Origin: JBPCOI01 sp051000395
Lineage (GTDB): Bacteria > Actinomycetota > Actinomycetes > Mycobacteriales > Jatrophihabitantaceae
Assembly (NCBI GenBank): GCA_051000395.1
Contig: JBPCOI010000028.1
Span: forward strand, 1-33,313
Direction of reading: 5' to 3'
Length of the DNA: 33,313 nucleotides
Position 1 is the first letter of the stretch. Each line of letters opens with the position of its first letter. Position numbers and translations under genes: made by a program. This document shows, piece after piece, positions 14,492 to 21,529 of this stretch. Under the pieces are notes generated by a model. The model was not told where the DNA came from. It did not search any database and saw only the letters and a program-made list of their open reading frames with translations.

Positions 14492-15163
14492 GTGGAGTAC
14501 ACCGGGCCGCTGCGCGCCGACGCCCGGCGCAACCACGACTCGATACTCGTAGCGGCGCGAGATCTGTTTCTCGAGCGCGGCGCCGGCGTGGCCTTGGAAG
14601 ACATCGCCCAACGCGCCGGAGTTGGCATCGGCACCCTGTACCGGCGCTTCACCGACCGCGACACGCTGATGCAGGCGGTCGTCCTTGATGCCTTGACCCG
14701 CACCGCCCAGGCCGCCGAGCAGGCGCTGACCGAGGAACCGGACTCCTTCGCCGCGTTACGCCGCTACATGCACGCCGCGCTGCAACTGCGGGTGTCGGCG
14801 GTGATCCCGGTGCTGCTCGAACGAGTCGACCTGAACACGGGCCCGGGTCGGGTCGCGCGCGAGGCCTCGGCCCGCGCCGTGCAGCAGCTCATCGACGCCA
14901 CCCACGCCGACCGGTCGCTACCTCCTGACGTCACCTTCGGCGACATCGGGCTGATGCTGGTTCGGCTAGCCCGGCCGCTGCCCGGACCAATCCCGCCCGA
15001 GCTCAACGACCGCCTCGCGCACCGGCACCTGGACCTGCTCATCGAAGGCCTACGCCCGCATCCCGCACGGCAGACGGCCGAGGCGGGCCTGAGCCGCGCG
15101 GACCTGCGCACAATCTCCCGCACCGCCGCCGCACCAGCGGCACGACGGCGGACCACGCCATGA
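14492..15163 (+). CDS. TetR-family transcriptional regulator
   Basis: A 223-residue regulator. The N-terminal helix-turn-helix (about 10-60) reads RRNHDSILVAARDLFLERG, then VALEDIAQRAGVGIGTLYRRF. The C-terminal ligand domain is helical, and the last 30 residues are Arg/Ala-rich and probably disordered. The GTG start at 14492 follows a TAGCGT box by seven bases. It is divergent from the VOC-LLM operon across 171 bp holding two matching operator-like sites, so it most likely represses that operon and itself, as is usual for divergent TetR genes. The effector is unknown. Confidence 0.87.
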   Translation: MEYTGPLRADARRNHDSILVAARDLFLERGAGVALEDIAQRAGVGIGTLYRRFTDRDTLMQAVVLDALTRTAQAAEQALTEEPDSFAALRRYMHAALQLRVSAVIPVLLERVDLNTGPGRVAREASARAVQQLIDATHADRSLPPDVTFGDIGLMLVRLARPLPGPIPPELNDRLAHRHLDLLIEGLRPHPARQTAEAGLSRADLRTISRTAAAPAARRRTTP

Positions 15164-15310
15164 CCGCCACCCTGCAGCCGCCACCCCTGCGCCCGCAGCC
15201 GATCTCGCGCGGCTGGTCGATCAACTCCGGATGCCTTGCTGCTCTCCGGCCGCGCTCTGGCCGATGAACGGCGACGTACAGCAATCAGTACCGTCTTCGG
15301 CGGCCGCCGA

Positions 15311-15316
15311 TATGGT
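15311..15316 (+). promoter_or_regulatory. Probable -10 box of YjbR-like gene (leaderless)
   Basis: TATGGT, six bases before the GTG at 15323; no ribosome site between. Confidence 0.4.
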
Positions 15317-15322
15317 GCCCGA

Positions 15323-15679
15323 GTGACGACAACGGAGGACATTCGCTCCTGGGCTGGCGCGCTGCCCGAGGTCGCTGAAGTCAGCCACTTCCGCTTCGGA
15401 GTCCCCGTCTTCAAGGTCCGCGGCAGGACCTTCCTGGGCATGGGCAAGGAAGAGACGACGGCGGTGTTCTGCATCAGCGAGCGTGCGGCCAACGTGGCGG
15501 CGGCCGGCGACGCTGCCACCTATGAGGCGCTACGACGGCGAGACGCCACGAAAAGCTTCCTAGGGCTGCAGGTGCAGCTCGGCAACATCTCACCGGCCCG
15601 CGCGCATGCCCTGGTCGAGGAGGCCTGGCGGGAGCAAGCCCCGAAGCGGCTGATAGCCGAGCACGACCGGGCAGGCTAG
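15323..15679 (+). CDS. MmcQ/YjbR-like protein
   Basis: A 118-residue single-domain protein of the YjbR/MmcQ (CyaY-like fold) group: TTEDIRSWAGALPEVAEVSH, FKVRGRTFLGMGKEE, then LVEEAWREQAPKRLI. The family is widespread but its role is not established; DNA binding has been suggested from the fold. The GTG at 15323 is chosen because a TATGGT box lies six bases upstream and homologous content begins there, while the 29 preceding codons look non-coding. A second member is at 19694. It follows the TetR gene by 159 bp and is convergent with the phosphotransferase remnant. Confidence 0.8.
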   Translation: MTTTEDIRSWAGALPEVAEVSHFRFGVPVFKVRGRTFLGMGKEETTAVFCISERAANVAAAGDAATYEALRRRDATKSFLGLQVQLGNISPARAHALVEEAWREQAPKRLIAEHDRAG

Positions 15680-15743
15680 TGCCAGCCGAGTTCCGTTCGT
15701 CGATCATCCAGCCCGAATCCGACGTCCTCCGAGGTTCACGAGT

Positions 15744-16145
15744 TCACGTGCGCGCGATGACGCGTGCGCATGCGTCGGGTGACGACTCCGTTGTATCGAC
15801 CTCGACGTCGTACCTCGTGCCGGCATGCACGCTGTGCACCTGCTTGCGCGCCATGCCGGGGATCCGATCAGGACGCTGGAGTTCGCGGGCGGCTGCGACG
15901 GCCGGGTTGCAGCGGATGCCGACCCACAGCACGTTGAGCCCTTGCAATGTTTCATGCATGGCTGCCTGTGCCACGGCACCGCAGAGGAACACGTCATCGA
16001 GGATCAGCGGGGCCTCACCTCGCGCCATCGCCGCGAGACCCTGGTACCAGGCGTGTTCGCGAGACTTGAACACGGGACCGCTCTCGATAGCACCGTTCGG
16101 GTGGGTCGCTGCTCTCCGTGTGCGGCCGTTACCGAGCGGGTACAC
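15744..16145 (-). pseudogene. Truncated chloramphenicol phosphotransferase-like gene
   Basis: From about 16097 leftwards the frame matches the C-terminal two thirds of chloramphenicol 3-O-phosphotransferase: AMARGEAPLILDDVFLCG, LNVLWVGIRC, GMARKQVHSVHAG and YDVEVDTT. The N-terminal third is absent, including the P-loop GGSSAGKS-type motif and the VDSL aspartate needed for phosphate transfer, and the codons before 16097 do not resemble it. Upstream on the same strand lies the 3' end of an unrelated methyltransferase gene, which overlaps the frame. The product would be 133 residues against about 178 and inactive. I read this as a 5'-deleted remnant. Confidence 0.78.
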
Positions 16146-17001
16146 GCGGACGGCGCGCGATCAGATGGAACAGGGCACCGAGTTGGCGGTAGGGATCGGT
16201 TCGACCGAGTCGCTCCTCGATCTGGAGCATTCTGGCCAGCTCGGCCTCGTCTGCAGGAATCTGCGCCGCGATGTCTGTGTCGTCACTTGCGATCCGCACG
16301 CCATACCAGTTCTCGCAGTGCAGTCCCGCCGCCACGCAAAGGTTCGTGAGCCCCTCGATCGTGTCGGCTCTGGCAGGCGATCCGATCTCGTTCACATAGC
16401 GCGCATCGCGTCCTTCGGCCGCGGCCGCATCAAGCTCGTGGAAGGCGCGCTGCGCGCCCTCCCAGTCGTTGCGCAGCAGCGCTCGCCACGGAAGGAATGC
16501 CCCGCTGCGCGCGGCGACAGCCAGGATCCCGCCGGGCGCCACCAAAGCGGCCAGTTCCGCGACTGCCGCCACAGATGACGGCAGGTACATCAGCACCCCG
16601 TGGCACAGCACGACGTCGAACCCAACGCCGTTGCCGGCACCCGCTCCGGCGTCTTCGAGTGCCGCGGCGAGTCCACCCAAACGACCCGCGCGCAGATCAA
16701 GTCGAGCGCGCACCTCAGCTGATTGCTCACTGGCCACAGCAGTGAACAACTCCCGCATCTTGGCATCAGGTTCGACGGCCGTGACCGAGTAGCCGAGGCC
16801 GGCAAGGCGAATAGCCTGCGTGCCCTGCCCGGCTCCGACGTCGAGCACCGTGGCCGGGACCGGTGGCAGATGTTCCGCCAGCTGCCGCGCGATCAGCTCC
16901 TGTCGAAACACGTTGCGCAGATTCCCCAGCCGAGCCAGCCAGGCGTCTCGACCCACCGAGAACGTGCCATCGGATTCGGGACCGAGCGATGCAGCGCCCA
17001 T
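16129..17001 (-). CDS. SAM-dependent methyltransferase
   Basis: A 290-residue class I methyltransferase. Motif I is VLDVGAGQGTQAIRLAGLG (about 70-88) and motif II is YSVTAVEPDAKM, whose acidic residue binds the SAM ribose. Motif IV/V is FDVVLCHGVLMYLP and LVAPGGILAVAAR. The C-terminal part (NWYGVRIASDD, EERLGRTDPYRQLGALFHLIARR) resembles the CmoM/SmtA-type group. The ATG at 17001 has a TACGCT -10-like box six bases upstream on the minus strand and no ribosome site, so it is probably leaderless. It is the one intact gene in a stretch of remnants. The methylated substrate cannot be told. Confidence 0.83.
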   Translation of the reverse strand: MGAASLGPESDGTFSVGRDAWLARLGNLRNVFRQELIARQLAEHLPPVPATVLDVGAGQGTQAIRLAGLGYSVTAVEPDAKMRELFTAVASEQSAEVRARLDLRAGRLGGLAAALEDAGAGAGNGVGFDVVLCHGVLMYLPSSVAAVAELAALVAPGGILAVAARSGAFLPWRALLRNDWEGAQRAFHELDAAAAEGRDARYVNEIGSPARADTIEGLTNLCVAAGLHCENWYGVRIASDDTDIAAQIPADEAELARMLQIEERLGRTDPYRQLGALFHLIARRPRVPAR

Positions 17002-17007
17002 GACGCG

Positions 17008-17013
17008 AGCGTA
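17008..17013 (-). promoter_or_regulatory. Probable -10 box of the methyltransferase gene
   Basis: TACGCT on the minus strand, six bases before the ATG at 17001. Confidence 0.4.
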
Positions 17014-17058
17014 TGACCGGACAATTCGCTTCGGAGAGGAGGCCCGCAGGCGCCCAGG

Positions 17059-17250
17059 ATGGCTAGCACGCGCGAACGGGTACGCGAGCATCGCGCACGG
17101 TCGCGTGCCCAGGGCCTGAGGCCCGTTCAGATCTGGATACTTGACGTGCGCGCACCTGCCGATACCGGCAAGCCGAAACCCGTCATGATCCTCCAGATCG
17201 ATCGGTTCGACGCGACTGCATCGGTCACGATCTGTCCGCTCGATATCGTC
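17059..17250 (+). pseudogene. MazE-MazF relic fused by internal deletion
   Basis: Codons 1-34 (RERVREHRARSRAQGLRPVQ, IWILDVRAP) are the N-terminus of a MazE-type antitoxin of the DUF3018 group. Codons 36-62 (TGKPKPVMILQIDRFDATAS, VTICPL) are an internal piece of MazF, whose normal beginning RGDIW...GG and C-terminal half are missing. The two join in frame at Ala34-Asp35. An intact pair would have about 40 more antitoxin residues, a stop and about 20 toxin residues between them. The frame continues to 17568 with no MazF-like content. A single deletion explains the junction; no working toxin or antitoxin is expected. Confidence 0.72.
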
Positions 17251-17301
17251 CGGGCGAGGAGATTTCGAGCGCAACGTCGGCCAAGCCGCGGTCGACGCTT
17301 C

Positions 17302-17326
17302 CATCACATCACATCACATCGCATCG
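17302..17326 (+). repeat. Five tandem CATC(A/G) units
   Basis: Three copies of CATCA followed by two of CATCG inside non-coding remnant DNA. It looks like a slippage product; no function is suggested. Confidence 0.7.
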
Positions 17327-17497
17327 CGACGTATTCGGTCAGTGTTTGCGCAAGCCGATCCCCTGCGGCACATCGGTCCGGTGACGGGGCGTCCTGCGGG
17401 ACATCGGAGGTCATCGGCGTGGGCCGGTTCGGCCAATCTGTGGCAGGCGAACGTTCGGCGTGTGGGACCGAAGCGGTTTGCGCCGAGGTATCGCCCG

Positions 17498-17804
17498 TCA
17501 GGTGGAGGCGGCGAGGATGGAGAAGACGTCGATCAGGTCGTACGCGCCGGCGAAGTCGGGCGCCGTGAACCCGAGGGTGAGTGGAGCGCGCAACTCGACG
17601 CCGGGAATCAGGCAGGCCCGCTCGGTCATAAGTGGTCGCAGCATGTCGACCGCCGGCGCCCGGCTCGTAGGCGAGTATCCCGCGGACGGCGGCGCTGGCC
17701 TCGTCGGTCATGTACGTGCGGTTGCGTTCGTACTCCGAATGGCCGGGGCGAACGTCGTCGGGTGCCACGACGCCAGCCACGCCTTCCATGTCGACCGATA
17801 TGAG
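17498..17804 (-). pseudogene. D-aminopeptidase (M55, DppA-like) remnant
   Basis: Two ends of one gene survive in different frames. The N-terminal piece (17804 to about 17667) reads LISVDMEGVAGVVAPDDVRP, then SEYERNRTYMTDEASAAVRG, the start of M55 zinc aminopeptidases. The C-terminal piece (17629 to 17498) reads TERACLIPGVELRAPLTLGF, then TAPDFAGAYDLIDVFSILAA, a typical end, closed by TGA. The middle of roughly 180 residues, with the remaining metal-binding and catalytic residues, is gone. The product cannot be active. Confidence 0.7.
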
Positions 17805-17895
17805 CGGAGCACCGCATCTCGATGCATGATCACGAGGCCCTCTCGCGGGGCTCAACAGCACGGTCTCGAGAGCTGGCCTGCAAGGCATACGCAAC

Positions 17896-18086
17896 GTCCG
17901 GGTCCGCCTCGAGCTCGCCAAGCTGCAGGCCGACCCGCGACCACCCGGCTGTCGCGCGATGGTCGGGCAGCCGGATCGGTGGCGCGTCCGAGTGACTGGC
18001 GCTGGTGACTACCGGATCGTCTACGAGATCTACGATCAACGACTGCTGGTCCTCGTCATCGCCATCGGCGCGAGGTCTACCGCTGA
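17896..18086 (+). pseudogene. RelE-type toxin remnant
   Basis: VRVRLELAKLQADPRPPGCR, then RWRVRVTGAGDYRIVYEIYD and LLVLVIAIG form the C-terminal two thirds of a RelE/ParE-fold ribonuclease toxin, including the VGDYRIVYEI-type strand. No start codon or N-terminal strand precedes it in frame. At the 3' end the expected HRREVYR-stop is present at 18063-18086 but one frame off. A seven-base deletion of one copy of a GCCATCG repeat explains the shift. No intact RelB antitoxin is visible upstream. Probably inactive. Confidence 0.68.
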
Positions 18087-18144
18087 TTCCCGCAGGCCGA
18101 TCGGGCTATCTACGACACACCCCCCGGGTGTCAGGAGGCGCTGG

Positions 18145-18708
18145 ATGGGCGAGACCACGGATTCGCGGTCGAGAGGCGTCCTATCTCACGTGGACATGAG
18201 CGACTTCGACGATTTCGCCCGGCGCGAGTTGGACGGGTTGCTGCGCTACGCCACGGCGCTCACCGGTGACCGCGAGCTGGCCCGCGACCTCGTCCAGGAC
18301 GTGCTGTTCAAGGCGTATCGCCGATGGTCACTGGCGGCCGCGGCCGACCATCCGCGCGCCTACCTCCGGACGATGCTCACCCGGGCGCACTTGTCCTGGC
18401 GGCGCACCTGGGCCGTCCGCAACGTCGTCCTGCCCTTTGACGAACTACCCGAGGGACCGCCGACCGGAGATCATGCCGGCGCCATCGCCGACCGGGACGC
18501 CGCCCTGAGGCGGCTGAGCGAGCTGCCGCGCCGCCAGCGCAGCGTGCTCGTACTGCGTTACTACGAACGTCTCACCGACGCCGAAATCGCCGATGTTCTC
18601 GGGTGTTCGGTCGTCACTGTGCGCGGCTACGCCGCCCGTGCCCTTGCGAACTTGCGCGCCGACATCGCGCCCACGCTCGTGCCCACTATCCCGACGGAGC
18701 ACTCATGA
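18145..18708 (+). CDS. Sigma-E-family RNA polymerase sigma factor
   Basis: A 187-residue group 4 sigma factor of the actinobacterial SigE/SigM-like family. Region 2 (about 20-85) reads LRYATALTGDRELARDLVQD, VLFKAYRRW, AYLRTMLTRAHLSWRR. Region 4 (about 125-175) reads LSELPRRQRSVLVLRYYERL, TDAEIADVLGCSVVTVRGYA. The ATG at 18145 is preferred because AGGAGG (18133-18138) lies six bases upstream; ATG 18196, where family similarity starts, is the alternative. It overlaps the next gene (ATGA), whose membrane protein probably restrains it. It lies just downstream of the RelE remnant. Confidence 0.85.
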   Translation: MGETTDSRSRGVLSHVDMSDFDDFARRELDGLLRYATALTGDRELARDLVQDVLFKAYRRWSLAAAADHPRAYLRTMLTRAHLSWRRTWAVRNVVLPFDELPEGPPTGDHAGAIADRDAALRRLSELPRRQRSVLVLRYYERLTDAEIADVLGCSVVTVRGYAARALANLRADIAPTLVPTIPTEHS

Positions 18709-19463
18709 ACACCGAAGACATGCTGAGCGATCTATTTGCCCGCGAGGCCGACCGTCGACCCGATTCGGCCACAGTGCTCGACGCTGTGCACCAGCGGATC
18801 GCTCAGCGGGGCCGGATTGCGGACGTCCGCGCCGCGAGCGCACTCGGGGCCGTGGCCACCGTCGCCGTGATCGCGGTCTCGGCCAGCGTGCTCACCGCGC
18901 CGTCCGGCCACCACGCCGATCCGGCTGGTGGGGCGCCCCAGTCGACGCCGGCGACCACCGCCCCGGCGACACGCACGACGACGGCGCTCGCGACGGATAC
19001 CTCAACGCCACAACCGAGCGGTCCGAGCGCCTCCAGCCCGGCCGGGGGGCGCAGCTACTCAACGATCAACGCTGGGTGGCTCCCAGGTCCGGCGAAACAG
19101 AACCCAGCCGGCACCTCGAACGGCCCCGGCTTCGAGGAACGCGACTGGGACGTCACTGTGGACGGCGTCGCAATGGACGTGATCATCTGGACCGAGTCGG
19201 GATCGCTGCCGTCCCAGATGCAGGCGACCGGCGGGCAGTCTGACTATCTGCCCATCACCGTGAACGGCCACCCGGGACGCGAGTTCGTCTCGGCCAACGT
19301 CACCATCATCGCTTTCGATCTGGGCAACGGCACCGTCGCCTACGTCGGCCCCAGCGTCCAGCAGAAGACCGCCACGATCACGAGCGCTCGCATCGCCGCG
19401 ATCGCCGTGAAGGTCGCAGACAACATGCAGTTCAACCAACACGACCCATTCACCGGCCGCTGA
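18705..19463 (+). CDS. Membrane protein, possible anti-sigma factor
   Basis: A 252-residue protein translationally coupled to the sigma gene by ATGA. A short cytosolic part (1-45, NTEDMLSDLFAREADRRPDS) precedes one membrane helix (about 46-66, ALGAVATVAVIAVSASVLTA). A Pro/Thr/Ser/Ala linker (70-112) and an extracytoplasmic domain (113-252) with no motif I recognise follow. The layout fits membrane-bound anti-sigma factors paired with SigE-family genes, but the zinc-binding HxxxCxxC anti-sigma motif is absent. The role is therefore inferred from position and topology only. Confidence 0.7.
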   Translation: MNTEDMLSDLFAREADRRPDSATVLDAVHQRIAQRGRIADVRAASALGAVATVAVIAVSASVLTAPSGHHADPAGGAPQSTPATTAPATRTTTALATDTSTPQPSGPSASSPAGGRSYSTINAGWLPGPAKQNPAGTSNGPGFEERDWDVTVDGVAMDVIIWTESGSLPSQMQATGGQSDYLPITVNGHPGREFVSANVTIIAFDLGNGTVAYVGPSVQQKTATITSARIAAIAVKVADNMQFNQHDPFTGR

Positions 19464-19693
19464 CGTCGCTCCCCACCGGGACATAGCTCAAACCGACGAG
19501 TTGCCCTCAGCTTCCGTAGTGGTATCGGCCGGTCGCGATCCGGATATCGTCGTCACGCGGCTGGTACACGCCGGCAGATGCCGCTGAACGAACCGCATGG
19601 GACACAGCGCTGGCGCCAGCTCAGTCGCGTTCCGGCCGCTCGTTCACAGCTCTGGGCGCTCCGCCTCGCGCAACGGTTCAGTTGATCGTGAAC

Positions 19694-20047
19694 CTACTTC
19701 TCGTCTCGGGCCGGGGAGTCAAGCTGTCGGGCCAGAGACCTGGGCGCTTTGCGTAGCCACGCCTCGGTGAGCAGCTCTCGAAGCTGCTGGACCGATGCGG
19801 CGGTCAGGTCGACGACGAGGCAGGCCAGCCGCTTGCCCCAATAGAACTCGTGGAATGCCGCTGGCTCCTCGGCGACGGCGGCGCGGATTTCGGCCTCGCC
19901 CGCCATGACCCGAAGGTGTTGATCGTCGGGCACGGTCGCGAAGATCTTGCCGCGAACCCGGAACGAGGCGATCCCATGATGGTCCTGTTCGGTGACCTCC
20001 GGCAGCGTCGCCGCCGCTGCCCGCGCTTGCTCGACGGTGACGCTCAT
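19694..20047 (-). CDS. MmcQ/YjbR-like protein
   Basis: A 117-residue YjbR/MmcQ-type protein: EQARAAAATLPEVTEQDHHG, FRVRGKIFATVPDDQHLRVM, FYWGKRLACLVVDL and LTEAWLRKAPRSL. The last block matches EEAWREQAPKRL of the other member at 15323, so they are divergent paralogues rather than a recent duplication. AAGGAGGT lies six bases before the ATG, a strong ribosome site. The start codon overlaps the stop of the small upstream frame at 20044-20280. Role not established. The 230 bp between its end and the anti-sigma-like gene hold nothing I recognise. Confidence 0.85.
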   Translation of the reverse strand: MSVTVEQARAAAATLPEVTEQDHHGIASFRVRGKIFATVPDDQHLRVMAGEAEIRAAVAEEPAAFHEFYWGKRLACLVVDLTAASVQQLRELLTEAWLRKAPRSLARQLDSPARDEK

Positions 20048-20280
20048 CCGGGACCTCCTTCGGCAACACCGCCGGACCGGCGAGGGGCGAGCGCCATCAA
20101 TCCGGCGAGGGGGCGCGCCAGCACTCTGATCCGCTCGAGCGAGTCGTCGCTCTCGAGGAGGTCGACGCCGCGCAAGGCCGCCACGCCGACGCGTGCCGCG
20201 GACACCAGTCCAGGCAGCAGTATTGGATCGCCTCGGGCGTCGATCAACAGATGCGCATCGTGGAACTTGTCGGATGCCAT
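20044..20280 (-). CDS. Hypothetical 78-residue protein
   Basis: The ATG at 20280 opens a frame whose stop overlaps the YjbR-like ATG at 20047 (ATGA), the usual sign of a coupled gene pair. The protein (SDKFHDAHLLIDARGDPILL, ARPLAGLMALAPRR) has no motif I recognise and no ribosome site. The strong AAGGAGGT before the YjbR gene lies inside its 3' end, so the downstream gene does not need coupling. It may be a real small gene or a chance frame. Confidence 0.38.
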   Translation of the reverse strand: MASDKFHDAHLLIDARGDPILLPGLVSAARVGVAALRGVDLLESDDSLERIRVLARPLAGLMALAPRRSGGVAEGGPG

Positions 20281-20307
20281 CACGACACAAACGAAGGAGG
20301 CGACGTC

Positions 20308-20613
20308 GTGGGCTTCTTCGCCGTCACGACCGCCAAAGGGTCCGCGTGGGACCCGACTCGCGGCATCAGGGAACAAGACGCCTGGGAGGAGCACGCCGCA
20401 TTCTTTGACCGTCTCGTCGAGGAGGGCGTTGTCATCATCGGCGGACCGGTCGCCAGCTCCAGCGACGAAGACGTCGCTCTGCTCGCCGTCGAAGCAGCCG
20501 ACGAGCCCGACCTGCGGGCGACGTTCAGCGCCGACCCGTGGGTCGCTCGCCAGGTACTGCGTATCAAGGACGTACGTGCCTGGACCCTGTGGCTCGATGG
20601 ACGGCAGCGCTGA
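20308..20613 (+). CDS. YCII-related protein
   Basis: A 101-residue protein with a YCII-type dimeric alpha-beta fold: FFAVTTAKGSAWDPTRGIRE, HAAFFDRLVEEGVVIIGGPV, then FSADPWVARQVLRIKDVRAW. The FSADPW segment corresponds to the DPF/DPY region of YciI proteins, and the conserved His is in EEHAAFF. Such proteins are often small-molecule-binding or peroxidase-like; the exact role is unknown. The GTG at 20308 is fixed by GAAGGAGG (20293-20300) seven bases upstream. The 27 bp to the divergent hypothetical frame leave little room for a second promoter. Confidence 0.8.
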   Translation: MGFFAVTTAKGSAWDPTRGIREQDAWEEHAAFFDRLVEEGVVIIGGPVASSSDEDVALLAVEAADEPDLRATFSADPWVARQVLRIKDVRAWTLWLDGRQR

Positions 20614-20679
20614 GAGATTGCGGCCATTCGCCGGTAGCGGATCCCAGCTGGGACGCGGACGGCGCGGGTAGGGTTGCCG

Positions 20680-20748
20680 GTGCGTCATGGCGATTGCGCC
20701 GGTCTGGACCCTGCTGCGTTCATTGCCTTCTACGGCAGCGGCCAGTGA
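20680..20748 (+). CDS. Possible 22-codon upstream ORF of GAF-ANTAR gene
   Basis: GTG 20680 lies five bases after a TAGGGT box (20669-20674) and opens VRHGDCAGLDPAAFIAFYGS-GQ, ending at TGA 20746-20748. The stop overlaps the AAGGAG ribosome site of the next ATG at 20762. It could be a leaderless leader peptide that tunes translation of the regulator, or chance. Confidence 0.25.
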   Translation: MRHGDCAGLDPAAFIAFYGSGQ

Positions 20749-20761
20749 AGGAGCGCGGGCG

Positions 20762-21430
20762 ATGGCTGGGAGCGTGCAGCCGGCTGGGTCGGTGTGTCAG
20801 GCGTTCGTCGCGCAGGCGCCGGTGGATGGTGCGGCGTTCACGGTGATGACGTCCGACGCGCTGCGCGACACGTTGTGTGCCAGCGATGAGGTGATCGCGG
20901 CGGTCGAGGAGCTGCAGTTCAGCCTGGGGGAGGGACCCTGCCTGGAGGCGTTCACGACGCGACGCCCCGTGTTGGTCTCAGACGTGCAGGATCGGCGGGA
21001 TGCGGGCCGGTGGCCGGTGTTCGCCGCGGGGACGGCGGGGTTGCAGGTGGGTGGGTTGTTCGCGTTCCCGATGCAGCTGGGTGCGATCACGGTCGGGATG
21101 TGCGTGGCATATCGGCGCCGGGCCGGCCCGTTGGACGGTGAGGAGGTCGCCGCACTCTTGCAGGCGGTGGACGTCGCGACCTTGAGCCTGCTGGTGGTGC
21201 GTGCCGGCGAGCCGGACGTCGAACTGGCGGATTATGTGTTCGACAGTTACGGGGCCGGTCGACCGCTAGTGCACCAGGCGACGGGGATGCTCACCGTGCA
21301 ACTCGGCGTGAGCGCTGAGGAGGCGTTCTCGCGGCTGCGCGCGCACGCCTATGGCAACGGACGCTCGATGGACGAGGTCGCCGCCGATATTGTGGGCCGC
21401 CGGATGCACCTGGCGCCGGAGCGGACGTGA
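20762..21430 (+). CDS. GAF-ANTAR transcription antitermination regulator
   Basis: A 222-residue regulator. The GAF sensor domain (about 8-140) reads VCQAFVAQAPVDGAAFTVMT, SLGEGPCLEAFTTRRPVLVS, GGLFAFPMQLGAITVGMCVA. The C-terminal ANTAR domain (about 160-215) reads PLVHQATGMLTVQLGVSAEE, AFSRLRAHAYGNGRSMDEVA. ANTAR proteins bind paired RNA hexaloop hairpins and prevent termination; the target is unknown. ATG 20762 is preferred because AAGGAG (20748-20753) lies eight bases upstream. An in-frame ATG at 20687 would add 25 residues without a ribosome site. It is followed 99 bp later by a second GAF-ANTAR gene. Confidence 0.83.
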   Translation: MAGSVQPAGSVCQAFVAQAPVDGAAFTVMTSDALRDTLCASDEVIAAVEELQFSLGEGPCLEAFTTRRPVLVSDVQDRRDAGRWPVFAAGTAGLQVGGLFAFPMQLGAITVGMCVAYRRRAGPLDGEEVAALLQAVDVATLSLLVVRAGEPDVELADYVFDSYGAGRPLVHQATGMLTVQLGVSAEEAFSRLRAHAYGNGRSMDEVAADIVGRRMHLAPERT

Positions 21431-21529
21431 GCGACGGCCATTGGATCGACCATGGCGCTCGGCGTAGGATTTCGGCGAAGAAACGCCCCCCGGCTGGGCG
21501 AGCGCGGTAGAGCTGAGGTGGGGGGTGAC

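Noticed and set aside
17304..17921. 205-codon minus-strand frame as an intact gene
   Set aside because: Only about 45 residues match an M55 peptidase start; the rest is Arg-rich out-of-frame translation.
17460..18008. 182-codon plus-strand frame across the M55 and RelE remnants
   Set aside because: It is antisense or out of frame to recognisable remnants and shows no protein family pattern.
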